A DNA stretch of 64,000 bases from Sphingosinicella sp942492965 (GTDB lineage Bacteria; Pseudomonadota; Alphaproteobacteria; Sphingomonadales; Sphingomonadaceae), in the NCBI GenBank assembly GCA_942492965.1, contig OW818656.1, positions 620,001 through 684,000 of the forward strand, given 5' to 3'. Of the stretch, positions 41,541 through 50,581 are shown piece after piece. Each line of letters opens with the position of its first letter. Position 1 is the stretch's first letter. Made by a program: the position numbers and the translations under genes. The notes beneath the pieces were generated by a model. It made no database searches. It saw only the letters and a program-made list of their open reading frames with translations, and was not told the origin of the DNA.

Positions 41541-42256
41541 AGGCTGAGCTCCGCGGGCTCGACCGCCGGCGGGTTGCGCAGCACGCCCATCGGATCGAGC
41601 ATCTCGCCGCGATCGAGCCGCAGCGTAATCGCCGAAGGCACGCGCGACATCAGGTGCAGCGCGTGCGTCGCCACCACCACGGTCGTACCGAGGCGGTTGA
41701 GTTCGTGGAACAGGTGCAGGAGCCGCCCGGCCATCTCGGGATCGACGTTGCCGGTGGGCTCGTCGGCAAGCAGGATATCGGGCCGCGCGATCACGGCGCG
41801 GGCGATGGCGACGCGCTGCTGCTCGCCGCCCGAAAGCACGGCGGGGCGCGCATCGCGGCGTTCGGCGAGGCCGACCCACGCCATCAGTTCATCGACATGC
41901 GCCTTCACCTCCGCCTCGTGCACGCCCGCGATGCGCAGCGGCAGCGCGATATTGTCGAAGGCGGTGAGATGCTCGATCAGCCGGAAATCCTGAAGCACGA
42001 CGCCGATGCGGCGGCGCAGCGCCGGAAGCGCGGTGCGCGGCAGGCTGGTGATATCGCGCCCGAACATGTCGATGCGGCCGCGCGACGGGCGCTGCGCGAG
42101 ATAGAGCAGCCGCAGCAGCGAGGTCTTGCCCGCCCCCGACGAACCGACGAGAAACATGAACGCGCCGGTTTCGAGCCGGAAACCGATGTCGCGCAGCACC
42201 TCCGCGCCTGTGCCGTAGCGCAGGCCGACATTGTCGAAGCGGACGATGGTGCTCAT
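41537..42256 (-). CDS. ftsE: cell-division ATP-binding protein FtsE
   Basis: It has 239 residues: Walker A VGSSGAGKTSLLRLL, Q-loop, signature LSGGEQQRVAIARA, Walker B ILLADEPTGNVDPE and the H-loop. It is the ATPase of FtsEX. Leads the ftsE-ftsX-ydcF-plsC-DUF2125 run, all in the same direction with overlaps, likely one operon. Confidence 0.95.
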   Translation of the reverse strand: MSTIVRFDNVGLRYGTGAEVLRDIGFRLETGAFMFLVGSSGAGKTSLLRLLYLAQRPSRGRIDMFGRDITSLPRTALPALRRRIGVVLQDFRLIEHLTAFDNIALPLRIAGVHEAEVKAHVDELMAWVGLAERRDARPAVLSGGEQQRVAIARAVIARPDILLADEPTGNVDPEMAGRLLHLFHELNRLGTTVVVATHALHLMSRVPSAITLRLDRGEMLDPMGVLRNPPAVEPAELSL

Positions 42257-42263
42257 GAAAGCG

Positions 42264-43274
42264 TCACGGCTTACTCAGCCAGTCCGGCACTGGCAGGTCT
42301 TTTTCCGCCAGCCACGCCGGATTGTAGAGACTGGAGAGGTAACGTAGCCCCGAATCGCAGAGCACCGTGACGATGGTGTGGCCCGGTCCCATCTCCTCGG
42401 CCAGCCGCTCGGCGCCGACGACATTGATGCCCGATGAAAGCCCGAGGCTGATACCCTCTTCGATCAGCAGGTCGTGCATGACGCGGACGCCCTCCTCGTC
42501 GCTCACGCGGAACTGCGTGTCGACCGGCGCGCCCTCGATGTTGGCCGTCACACGTCCCTGCCCGATGCCTTCGGCGAGCGACGAGCCTTCGGGTTCGAGT
42601 ACGCCGCGCGCGAACCACGAATACATGGCGGCGCCGTAGGGGTCGGTGAGCGCGATGCGGATGTCCGCGTTTTTCGCCTTCAGGCCAATCGCCGTGCCCG
42701 CGAGCGTGCCGCCGGTGCCGACCGAGCAGGTGAAGCCGTCCACCGCGCCGCCGGTATCCGCCCAGATCTCCTCTGCAGTGGTTTCGATATGCGCCTGCCG
42801 GTTCGCGAGATTGTCGAACTGCCCGGCCCAGATCGCGCCGGGCGTCTCCTCGGCGATGCGCCGCGAGCGGTGCTGGAAATGCTCGGGATCGGCGTATTTC
42901 GTAGGCGGCACCAGCACCAGCTCGGCGCCGAGCGCGCGCAGCGTCGCCATCTTTTCGACCGACTGGTTCGAAGGCATGACGATGATCGTGCGATACCCTT
43001 TGGCATTCGCCACGACAGCAAGCCCGATGCCGGTGTTCCCCGCCGTGCCTTCGACGACGATGCCGCCGGGTTTCAGACGCCCTTCGCGCTCGGCAGCCTC
43101 GATCATGTAGAGCGCCGCGCGGTCCTTCACCGAGCCGCCGGGATTGAGAAATTCGCACTTGCCGAGGATCGTGCAGCCGGTCCTTTCAGACGGGCCGCGC
43201 AGGCGAACAAGCGGCGTACCGCCGATAAGCGTCAGTATATCGTGCGCGGGCGCGCGGGAGGCGTGACTTGGCAT
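42264..43274 (-). CDS. cysK: cysteine synthase (PLP, CysK/CysM-type)
   Basis: The 336-residue enzyme from ATG 43274 has IGGTPLVRLRG, the PLP lysine in NPGGSVKDRAALYMI, EGTAGNTGIGLAVVANAKG, SNQSVEKMATLRALGAELV, and the phosphate loop CSVGTGGTLAGTAIGLK, SSGINVVGAERLAEEMG. It makes cysteine from O-acetylserine and sulfide; a cystathionine-synthase-like activity cannot be excluded. It ends seven bases before ftsE and may be co-transcribed. Confidence 0.9.
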   Translation of the reverse strand: MPSHASRAPAHDILTLIGGTPLVRLRGPSERTGCTILGKCEFLNPGGSVKDRAALYMIEAAEREGRLKPGGIVVEGTAGNTGIGLAVVANAKGYRTIIVMPSNQSVEKMATLRALGAELVLVPPTKYADPEHFQHRSRRIAEETPGAIWAGQFDNLANRQAHIETTAEEIWADTGGAVDGFTCSVGTGGTLAGTAIGLKAKNADIRIALTDPYGAAMYSWFARGVLEPEGSSLAEGIGQGRVTANIEGAPVDTQFRVSDEEGVRVMHDLLIEEGISLGLSSGINVVGAERLAEEMGPGHTIVTVLCDSGLRYLSSLYNPAWLAEKDLPVPDWLSKP

Positions 43275-43519
43275 GGTGAATGCAAGGCTTACCGACGCGC
43301 GCCGCCCCATGCAATCGCGCCTTCATGACAGGGTGCACGAAAGATCGGCGGCGCATTTCTGCGCCGCCGGCAAAGTCGGTTTGGGGGAACCGCAGCGCGA
43401 AGGGAATGGCCCCTCCGCGCTTCGAGAATCCAAGCCTAGCGCACGGACGGGTCAGATTCGTGACGAAAGCGGAAAACTCGTGGCTGAAATTGCCACACTG
43501 CTGGTTTAGACCAGACGGG

Positions 43520-45076
43520 ATGATCCGCGCCGCCCTCATATCCGCCTGCGTCTTCCTCGCCCTCGGCGGCTGCGACAGCGCGGCGGACGGCGATGGCGAC
43601 AGCACGCTGCGCATGGCCTTCGTGAATGACGACGGCGCGAGCCTTGTTGCCGACGACGGCCTCGAAAACGCCGCGGCGCGCGCCATGCACATCGGGCTTA
43701 CGACGCTGGAGCCAAGCGGACGGGTGGTGCCGTCGCTGGCGCTCAGCTGGCGGGTGAGCGACGACAGCCTCACCTACGTCTTCAAGCTGCGCGAGGCCTA
43801 TTGGGCAGACGGGCGGCGGCTCACCTCCGGCGATGTTGTTGCCGTGATGCGGCGCATTGTCAGCCCCGGCTCCGGAAATCCGCTCCGCGACGAGCTGATG
43901 ATGATCGAAAACGCCGCGCTGATCGCCGCGAACCGGCGCCCGGCGCGGATGCTCGGCGTTTCCGATCCACGGCCCGATACGGTGGTGATCACGCTCGCCA
44001 AGCCCGAGCCCGCGTTGCTGCAACTGCTCGCCGATCCGGCGGCGGCGATCGTTCGCGCGGGCAAGGCCCCGCCGGCTTCGGGCGCCTTCACGAAGGCCGA
44101 CGATGGCGGCGATGCAGAAGGTGCGCTGCACCTCGTGAAGAACAGCGCCTATTATGCGGCCGATACGGTCTCGCTCGCCGGGGCCATGCTCTCGCGGGCC
44201 GATGCAGAGCGCGCAATTCGGCGCTTCAACGCGGGCGAACTCGATGTCGTGAGCGGCAGTCGCCTTGCCGGGCTCCGCGCCGCGCGGACGGGCGTCGATT
44301 CGCAGACGCTGCGGCTGGAACCGACGTGGGGGCTTTATTTCTATCTGGCACGCACAAGCTCAGGCCCGCTCGCCGACGTACGCGTGCGCCGCGCACTTGC
44401 CATGTCGTTCGATCGCGGCGCGATCCTTTCACGCCTGTTCGGCGTCGCCGGCTTGCAGCCCGCCTATTCAGCGCTGCCGCCGACGCTGCCCGACGCCTAC
44501 GCCGGCAGCGCGGGCGACTGGGCCGGATGGACCCCGGACGTGCGCGAAAGCGAGGCGGTGCGGCTGCTCGCGGAAGCCGGCTACACGTTCAACCAGCCGC
44601 TGACGCTGTCGGTCGCGATTCCCCACGGCCGCGAACATGCCGACCTGCTCGCCGCGATCAGCAATTCGTGGGGCGCGATCGGCGTGCGCGTGAAGGCCTA
44701 TGCGCGCGGCACGCTCTCGCATCGGCGCGCGATCGAGAAGGGCGACTTCGATCTTGCCGCCGTCGAGCGTATCGCGCGCGCGCCGGTTGCGGACACGTTC
44801 CTGCAGCCGTTCACCTGCGCGGTGCGGCTTGGCGGCTATTGCAACCCCGCGGTTGACCAGCTACTCGCCGACGCGGCCGCCGAGGACGATCCCGGTACGC
44901 GCATCCAGCTGCAGCGGCGTGCGAACCGGCTGATTTCCGAGGATGCGCCGCTGATTGCCGTCCTGTCGCCGATCCGCTGGTCGCTGGTATCGCAGCGCGT
45001 GACGGGCTGGGAAAACAATGTCGCCGGCGCGCACCCGCTTTCGGGTCTCGCGATGACCGGAACGAAAAAGGAGTAG
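43520..45076 (+). CDS. ABC-type peptide-binding lipoprotein (SBP family 5)
   Basis: The 518-residue protein begins MIRAALISACVFLALGGCDSAADG (lipobox LGGC), then family-5 binding-protein features: MHIGLTTLEPSGRVVPSLALSWRVSDDSLTYVFKLREAYWADGRRLTSGDVV, VRRALAMSFDR, LAEAGY. It delivers oligopeptides or other solutes to an ABC permease. No permease genes sit here, so it is an orphan or partners elsewhere. In the divergent gap to cysK (245 bases) I see no clear gene. Confidence 0.88.
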   Translation: MIRAALISACVFLALGGCDSAADGDGDSTLRMAFVNDDGASLVADDGLENAAARAMHIGLTTLEPSGRVVPSLALSWRVSDDSLTYVFKLREAYWADGRRLTSGDVVAVMRRIVSPGSGNPLRDELMMIENAALIAANRRPARMLGVSDPRPDTVVITLAKPEPALLQLLADPAAAIVRAGKAPPASGAFTKADDGGDAEGALHLVKNSAYYAADTVSLAGAMLSRADAERAIRRFNAGELDVVSGSRLAGLRAARTGVDSQTLRLEPTWGLYFYLARTSSGPLADVRVRRALAMSFDRGAILSRLFGVAGLQPAYSALPPTLPDAYAGSAGDWAGWTPDVRESEAVRLLAEAGYTFNQPLTLSVAIPHGREHADLLAAISNSWGAIGVRVKAYARGTLSHRRAIEKGDFDLAAVERIARAPVADTFLQPFTCAVRLGGYCNPAVDQLLADAAAEDDPGTRIQLQRRANRLISEDAPLIAVLSPIRWSLVSQRVTGWENNVAGAHPLSGLAMTGTKKE

Positions 45077-45081
45077 CACCC

Positions 45082-46263
45082 GTGGATCCAATCGTCATCG
45101 TCGGCGCCAAGCGCACCCCCATGGGCGGCTTTCAGGGCGACCTTTCGGCACTCACCGCCAGCCAGCTCGGCAGCGCCGCGATCCGCGCCGCGCTTGAGGA
45201 GGCCGGCGTTCCCGCCGCCGATATCGATCAGGTGATCATGGGCAACGTGCTCGGCGCGGGCCAGGGTCAGGCCCCGGCGCGTCAGGCGCTGCTCGGCGCG
45301 GGGCTTCCCGAAAGCGTCGGCGCGACAACGCTCAACAAGATGTGCGGATCGGGCATGAAGGCCACGATGGACGCGCACGACATCATCCTTGCGGGCAGCG
45401 CCGAGATCATGGTCGCGGGCGGCATGGAATCGATGACGAACGCCCCCTACCTGCTGCCGAAGGCGCGCAGCGGATACCGCATGGGCCACGGCGAAGTGAA
45501 GGACCACATGTTCCTCGACGGCCTTGAGGACGCCTACGACAAGGGCCGCGCGATGGGCACCTTTGCCGAGGAAACCGCGCGCCACTACCAGTTCACGCGC
45601 GAGGCGCAGGACGCTTACGCCGTGCGCTCGACGACGCGCGCGCAGGGCGCCATCGCGAACGGCAAGTTCGCGGACGAAATCGTGCCGGTAACGGTCAGCG
45701 GCCGTGGCGGAGACGTGACGGTGAGCATCGACGAGCAGCCCGGCAAGGCGAAGCTCGACAAGATCCCGACGCTGAAGCCGGCGTTTGCGAAGGACGGCAC
45801 GGTAACGGCGGCGAACAGCTCGTCGATCTCGGACGGCGCCGCGGCGCTGGTGCTGATGCGCGAATCGACGGCGAAGGCGCGCGGCCTGACGCCGATTGCG
45901 CGCATCCTCGGCCACGCGACGCACGCGCAGGCCCCGGCATGGTTCACGACCGCGCCGGTGTTCGCGATCGAAAAGCTGCTGAAGAAGGTCGGCTGGTCAG
46001 CAAATGATGTCGATCGCTACGAGATCAACGAAGCCTTCGCGGTGGTGGCGATGTGCGCGATCCGCGATCTCGGGCTCGACGAGGACAAGGTGAACGTCCA
46101 CGGCGGCGCCTGCGCGCTCGGGCACCCGATCGGAGCCTCCGGTGCACGCGTGATCGTCACGCTGCTCGGCGCACTGCGCGACGCTGGGCTCACGAAGGGC
46201 GTCGCCAGCCTTTGCATCGGTGGCGGCGAAGCGACGGCACTCGCGGTCGAGCGCCTGAACTAG
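45082..46263 (+). CDS. acetyl-CoA C-acyltransferase (thiolase)
   Basis: The 393-residue thiolase begins at GTG 45082 behind a strong AAGGAG. Catalytic residues: Cys in TLNKMCGSGMKATMDA, His in NVHGGACALGHPIGASGAR, Cys in GVASLCIGGGEATALAVERLN. It degrades or makes acetoacetyl-CoA or 3-ketoacyl-CoA. It differs from the phaR-linked thiolase at 20190, so a catabolic role is likelier. Five bases separate it from the binding-protein gene. Confidence 0.92.
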   Translation: MDPIVIVGAKRTPMGGFQGDLSALTASQLGSAAIRAALEEAGVPAADIDQVIMGNVLGAGQGQAPARQALLGAGLPESVGATTLNKMCGSGMKATMDAHDIILAGSAEIMVAGGMESMTNAPYLLPKARSGYRMGHGEVKDHMFLDGLEDAYDKGRAMGTFAEETARHYQFTREAQDAYAVRSTTRAQGAIANGKFADEIVPVTVSGRGGDVTVSIDEQPGKAKLDKIPTLKPAFAKDGTVTAANSSSISDGAAALVLMRESTAKARGLTPIARILGHATHAQAPAWFTTAPVFAIEKLLKKVGWSANDVDRYEINEAFAVVAMCAIRDLGLDEDKVNVHGGACALGHPIGASGARVIVTLLGALRDAGLTKGVASLCIGGGEATALAVERLN

Positions 46264-47495
46264 CGCTGCATCACCGGAAGCGTATCGAGCGCCCGGTCGA
46301 TCCGGGCGACGGCCTCTGCATATTCGGCGCTGGAGACGTCGCGGTAACGATGTTCGAACGTGCTTGTGTCCATCCCCTCGCCGAAACCGAGCGCCGCGAG
46401 GGGCAGCAATTCGGGGGCACCCGCCGCGAACCGCGACGAGAGCGTTCCGGCCCGCACCGGGCTGGTTGCAGCCTCGCCGAGCCGAAGCCCGGCGCGGTCC
46501 GCCGCAAGATCGACGAACGAAAAGCCGCTGCCGCCCGCAAGGCTGTCGTGGAGTTCCTTCCAAGTGCCGAGCGCGCGCCCGATTGCGGGGTCTGCGGAAG
46601 CCGCGAGCGCAGCCGACAGCGCGAAGTGCTTGGCAAGATCTTCGCGCCCCGCCAGCGCCACTGGCAGCGTGGCGGGCAGCATCGGGCTGAACGACGCCTC
46701 ACCGTTTCGAGCGAGGCGCCCGGCGCGCGGGCCGACCACAAGCATCGCGGCTGCCACCATCGCCGCGCGCGCGTGCCTGCGCGCTGCGTCGCCGGTGCGC
46801 GGCGCACCCTTGAACAGCGCGGCATAAACCTCCGGCAGATCGAGCGCGCGACCACCCAGACGCTGGTGCGCCGCGACGTACAGCCGGTTGGCGAGGCGCC
46901 CATCGATGGCGTCGTCGGAGGGGGCGAGCTTGCTGACACCCTTGAGCAGTCCCTGCGGAAGATCGAGCACGACATTCGCCGTGCCCTTCCCCGCCTCGAA
47001 TGCGAGGATCGCCTCGCGCGTCGTGGGGAAGCGCGTGCCGGCGCGCATCTCCGCCGCCTTGTGGGCGAGGCCGAGCAGCGGCTCGAGCAGCAGAGCGGGG
47101 ATTGGCAGCGAGCCGATGTTCGCAGAAATCCGCGGGTAGCCGTAGTCCTCCACCTCGGCGATGCGCACGCCGCCCGTGAGCCATGTGCCGTCCGAAAGGC
47201 GGAAGGCGGCCTTCACGGCGAGCGCGTCGTCCGCGACCCGGGGGGACAGGCGAAGCCGGGGCACGCCGTTGGTGAGGACGCGCGCGGCGCCTTCCATGTC
47301 CGCGATCGAGGCCGTGACCGGCGAAGGCTCGTCGGCTGCGGCGACTTCAGCCAGCGCGACGGCGAGATTGCGCGCCGCGCGGACGTCGGATGCGCTCGGC
47401 ACGCCGGGCGCGGCGATGCGCTCACCGGTGAGCGCAGCCGCACCGGCGAACAGGATAAGAGCCAGCAATCCAAGCACGAATCGAATGGGGGCCAC
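46260..47495 (-). CDS. membrane-anchored protein of unknown function
   Basis: The 411-residue protein from GTG 47495 (GGGAGT before it) has one N-terminal helix (MAPIRFVLGLLALILFAGAAALTG), then an Ala-rich domain. It includes LTNGVPRLRLSPRVADDALAVKAAFRLSDGTWLTGGVRI, ANRLYVAAHQRLGGRALDLPEVYAALF and GFGEGMDTSTFEHRYRDVSSAEYAEAV. I do not recognise the family and see no catalytic motif. It lies downstream of folP in the same direction; its stop shares a CTAG with the convergent thiolase stop. Confidence 0.7.
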   Translation of the reverse strand: MAPIRFVLGLLALILFAGAAALTGERIAAPGVPSASDVRAARNLAVALAEVAAADEPSPVTASIADMEGAARVLTNGVPRLRLSPRVADDALAVKAAFRLSDGTWLTGGVRIAEVEDYGYPRISANIGSLPIPALLLEPLLGLAHKAAEMRAGTRFPTTREAILAFEAGKGTANVVLDLPQGLLKGVSKLAPSDDAIDGRLANRLYVAAHQRLGGRALDLPEVYAALFKGAPRTGDAARRHARAAMVAAAMLVVGPRAGRLARNGEASFSPMLPATLPVALAGREDLAKHFALSAALAASADPAIGRALGTWKELHDSLAGGSGFSFVDLAADRAGLRLGEAATSPVRAGTLSSRFAAGAPELLPLAALGFGEGMDTSTFEHRYRDVSSAEYAEAVARIDRALDTLPVMQR

Positions 47496-47571
47496 TCCCG
47501 CCAGATACGGAAGCGTTCTACCCGCGCGCCGTGCGCGCTCACAAGCGGCAGATGTCGTGCCGGGCGACGAC

Positions 47572-48630
47572 CTACAGCGTGGGCGGGCTGAGCGCCGCGT
47601 CGCGCAGGCCCCGCCACACGCGGATCGCCTGCACGGATTCGAAGACGTCGTGGACGCGCACCATCTGCACGCCCTGGCCAATCGCCGCCATCACCAGCGC
47701 GAGCGAGCCGCCGAGACGGCGATCGACCGGTGCTTCGTTCGCAAGCGCACCGACGATGCGCTTGCGGCTGGCGCCGAGCAGCACAGGCACGCCGAGGCCA
47801 TGGAACAGCGAGAGGCCGTTCAGGATTTCAAGGCTGTGCCGCACCGTCTTGCCGAAGCCGATGCCGGGATCGACGATGATCTTGTCGCGCGCGATACCGG
47901 CCGCAACCGCCGCATCAACGCGCGTTTCCAGCCAGTCGTAGACGTCGAGCAGCGCGTCTTCATACTGCGGATCGCGCTGCATCGTCACGGGGCCGCCCTG
48001 TGTATGCATGATGACGACGGGGCAGCCTGCCTTGGCGATGGTTTCAAGCGCGCGTTCGTCGTGTGTGAGGCCGGAGACGTCATTGACCATGCCCGCGCCG
48101 CGCGACAGCGCATCGGCCATCACGGCGCTCTTGCGCGTGTCGACCGAGACCGCGATGCCTGCCTTCGCCAGCCGCTCGATGACGGGCGAGACGCGCGCGA
48201 TCTCGTCCTGCTCCCACACTTCGGCGGCACCGGGGCGCGTGGATTCGCCGCCGACATCGATGATCGCCGCACCCTCCGCCGCCATGGCGACTGCTGCGGC
48301 TGCGGCCTCTTCATCGGTCGCGTGACGGCCGCCGTCCGAGAAACTGTCCGGTGTGCGGTTGAGGATCGCCATCACAGAGGGCTCGGAAAAGCGCACCGTG
48401 CGCTCGCCGAGCTGGATCGGTGCGCGCGGCGCGGTCAGCCGCGCCCAGAGCGGGTTCGCCGTATCGATCTCCGAGACGGGCACCAGCCGCTGAGACACAC
48501 GCTTGCCGCCGCTGCGTTCGATAACCTCGACCGCCGAGAACCAGGTGAGCCCGCCCGCAAGCCGCTGCACCTGCCCGTCGTAGCCGAAGGGCGCATCAAC
48601 GAAGCCGGCGGGGCGATAGTAGGTTTTCAT
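47572..48630 (-). CDS. folP: dihydropteroate synthase
   Basis: It joins p-aminobenzoate to 6-hydroxymethyl-dihydropterin diphosphate in folate synthesis; the target of sulfonamides. The 352 residues contain SVMAILNRTPDSFSDGGRH, IDVGGESTRPGA, VSVDTRKSAVMADALSRGAGMVNDVSG, VIMHTQGGPVTMQRDPQYED, VDPGIGFGKTVRHSLEIL, LLGASRKRIVGAL. About 60 extra residues precede the core domain. Confidence 0.95.
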   Translation of the reverse strand: MKTYYRPAGFVDAPFGYDGQVQRLAGGLTWFSAVEVIERSGGKRVSQRLVPVSEIDTANPLWARLTAPRAPIQLGERTVRFSEPSVMAILNRTPDSFSDGGRHATDEEAAAAAVAMAAEGAAIIDVGGESTRPGAAEVWEQDEIARVSPVIERLAKAGIAVSVDTRKSAVMADALSRGAGMVNDVSGLTHDERALETIAKAGCPVVIMHTQGGPVTMQRDPQYEDALLDVYDWLETRVDAAVAAGIARDKIIVDPGIGFGKTVRHSLEILNGLSLFHGLGVPVLLGASRKRIVGALANEAPVDRRLGGSLALVMAAIGQGVQMVRVHDVFESVQAIRVWRGLRDAALSPPTL

Positions 48631-48670
48631 GGCTCACCTTGCCGGATGACAGATCGGTTGTGCGCCGATA

Positions 48671-49774
48671 TCAGGCCGCGATGTCGCGTCTGTAGGCCTC
48701 ACGCACCGTATCGATCGGTTCGAGCGCACCGCCGCGTTCCATGTGCCAGAAGGTCCAGCCGTTGCACGAAGGCGCGCCCTGCGCGGCCGCACCCATCTGG
48801 TGGATCGAGCCGGCGTCGCCCCGGAAGGCGAGACTGCCGTCAGCGCGAACGCGCGCTCTGTAGCGGCGCGCGGTATCGACGAGTTCCTGGCCCGGCATGA
48901 TGAGGCCGAGTTCGACGAGCGTGCCGAACGCAACGCGCGGCACCTGCCGCTTGCCGCGGGTGATCTGCATCGCGTCGGGCGAAAGCGGTGTCGTTTCCGC
49001 GATGCGCTTCTCGGCGACCTCGACATAGGCCTGCTCCCGGTCGATGCCGATGAAGCTGCGGCCGAGCATCTTCGCCATCGCGCCGGTGGTGCCGGAGCCG
49101 AGGAACGGATCGAGCACCACGTCGCCGGGGTTCGAGGCGGCCATCAGCACACGGTAGAGCAAAGCTTCGGGCTTTTGCGTCGGGTGCGCCTTGACGCCGC
49201 CGACCTTGACACGCTCCCCGCCGGTGCAGATCGGGATCGTCCAGTCCGAGCGCATCTGCACGTCGTCGTTCATCATCTTGAGCGCGTGATAATTGAACGT
49301 GTAGCGCGCCTTTTCGGACTTCGAGCACCAGATCATCGTCTCGTGCGCGTTGGTGAAGCGCGTGCCCTTGAAGTTCGGCATCGGGTTCGTCTTGCGCCAG
49401 ACGATGTCGTTCAGGATCCAGTAGCCGAGATCCTGCAGCACCGTGCCGACGCGGAAGATATTGTGGTAGCTGCCGATCACCCAGATCGTGCCGTCATCCT
49501 TCAGGATACGGCGCGCGGCGGAGAGCCAGCGGCAGGTGAAATTGTCGTAGGCGCCGAACGTGTCGAACTTGTCCCAGTCGTTGTCGACCGCATCGACGCG
49601 GCCGCCTTCGGGGCGGAACAGGTCGCCGTTCAGCTGAAGGTTGTAGGGCGGATCGGCGAAAATAAGGTCCACCGACTTTGCCGGCATCGCCTCCATCTCC
49701 GCGATGCAATCGCCCAGAATGATGCGCGAGGAGACGCGTGACGCCTCGTCGATGCTGTCCGGTCTGGCCGCCAT
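48671..49774 (-). CDS. ccrM: cell-cycle DNA adenine methyltransferase CcrM (GANTC)
   Basis: At 367 residues from ATG 49774, this beta-class N6-adenine methyltransferase has DPPYNLQLNG (41-44 is DPPY), GTIWVIGSYHNIFRVG, NAHETMIWCSK, and the SAM motif VLDPFLGSGTTGAMAK, then the C-terminal domain of CcrM enzymes ending in the NGWTFWHMERGG region. CcrM methylates GANTC after replication and is tied to the CtrA/GcrA cell-cycle circuit. Its upstream region carries four GANTC sites and a CtrA-like box. Solitary: no restriction partner. Confidence 0.96.
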   Translation of the reverse strand: MAARPDSIDEASRVSSRIILGDCIAEMEAMPAKSVDLIFADPPYNLQLNGDLFRPEGGRVDAVDNDWDKFDTFGAYDNFTCRWLSAARRILKDDGTIWVIGSYHNIFRVGTVLQDLGYWILNDIVWRKTNPMPNFKGTRFTNAHETMIWCSKSEKARYTFNYHALKMMNDDVQMRSDWTIPICTGGERVKVGGVKAHPTQKPEALLYRVLMAASNPGDVVLDPFLGSGTTGAMAKMLGRSFIGIDREQAYVEVAEKRIAETTPLSPDAMQITRGKRQVPRVAFGTLVELGLIMPGQELVDTARRYRARVRADGSLAFRGDAGSIHQMGAAAQGAPSCNGWTFWHMERGGALEPIDTVREAYRRDIAA

Positions 49775-49828
49775 AATGCCCCCTGTTCGCCCACTTGATC
49801 CAAATGCGCGCGGACCTTGGCCCGGCAC

Positions 49829-49849
49829 GGACTCTTGCGTCAAGAGTCC
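49829..49849. promoter_or_regulatory. inverted repeat with a GANTC site in each arm, ccrM leader
   Basis: GGACTCTTG-CGT-CAAGAGTCC is a perfect 9-bp dyad; GACTC (49830-49834) and GAGTC (49844-49848) are CcrM targets. A third site GATTC is at 49853-49857. In Caulobacter the ccrM promoter is likewise shut off when GANTC sites in its leader become methylated; here the same control is inferred. Confidence 0.6.
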
Positions 49850-49876
49850 ATGGATTCAAAGAGTTGCAGAGTTAAC

Positions 49877-49891
49877 TTAAGATTCCATTAA
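49877..49891. promoter_or_regulatory. CtrA-type box TTAA-N7-TTAA enclosing a GANTC
   Basis: TTAAGATTCCATTAA matches the CtrA half-site spacing (TTAA, seven bases, TTAA) and its spacer starts with GATTC, a CcrM site. It lies about 110 bases before the ccrM ATG. This stretch is AT-rich in a GC-rich genome. A second TTAA is at 49872-49875. Confidence 0.6.
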
Positions 49892-49969
49892 ACATGAAGT
49901 CTTGACCGCAACCCCTTGCGATGGCGCAGATCGGCATACGCCAGTCCTAGTGGGTGTTGCGGAAACGAC

Positions 49970-50581
49970 TCAACGCGCGAATTCGAACGCGCGCTGCACC
50001 GGGCCGAAGCTGCGGCGGTGATGGACGGTGACACCTAGCCGTGAAACCGCTTCCAGATGCGTGCGTGTCGGATAGCCCTTGTTCTCGTGCCAGCCGTAAT
50101 CGGGATGCGCCTCATGGAGCCGTACCATGAACCGGTCACGCGTCACCTTCGCGATGATTGATGCGGCCGCGATCGACACCGAGCGCGCATCGCCGCCGAC
50201 GATCGTATCACAGCGATAGCGCCAGCGCGGCGCCCGGTTGCCGTCGACGAGCACATGATCGGGCGAGACCGGCAGCGCGGCGACCGCACGCGTCATCGCG
50301 AGAAAGGTCGCCTGCAGGATGTTGACCCGGTCGATCTCCTCGGGGCTCGCCTCGCCGATACCGACGCGGGCACAACCCATGATGATATCGAACAGCCCCT
50401 CACGCCGCTGGTGCGTGAGCTTCTTGCTGTCGTTGAGACCGTTTGGAATGCAGGCGGGATCGAGGATCACGGCCGCCGCGACCACCGGCCCTGCGAGCGG
50501 CCCCCGCCCGGCCTCGTCCACGCCGGCGACCTGCCCTGCGCAGCGCGCCTCGTGGCTGTAGTCCGGCCCTGCCTGCTTCAC
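49970..50581 (-). CDS. rnhB: ribonuclease HII
   Basis: It has 203 residues from GTG 50581, which overlaps the thiD stop (GTGA). Visible motifs: AGVDEAGRGPLAGPVVAAAVIL, NDSKKLTHQRRE, VDGNRAPRW, ARSVSIAAASIIAKVTRDRFM and DYGWHENKGYPT. Asp and Glu in VDEAGRG and a later Asp form the metal site. It removes ribonucleotides from RNA-DNA hybrids. An upstream frame extension to 50785 is not coding. It precedes ccrM, as I recall from Caulobacter. Confidence 0.94.
   Translation of the reverse strand: MKQAGPDYSHEARCAGQVAGVDEAGRGPLAGPVVAAAVILDPACIPNGLNDSKKLTHQRREGLFDIIMGCARVGIGEASPEEIDRVNILQATFLAMTRAVAALPVSPDHVLVDGNRAPRWRYRCDTIVGGDARSVSIAAASIIAKVTRDRFMVRLHEAHPDYGWHENKGYPTRTHLEAVSRLGVTVHHRRSFGPVQRAFEFAR

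Noticed and set aside
43273..43509. Forward ORF in the cysK to binding-protein gap
   Set aside because: No motif, no RBS, and composition unlike neighbouring genes.
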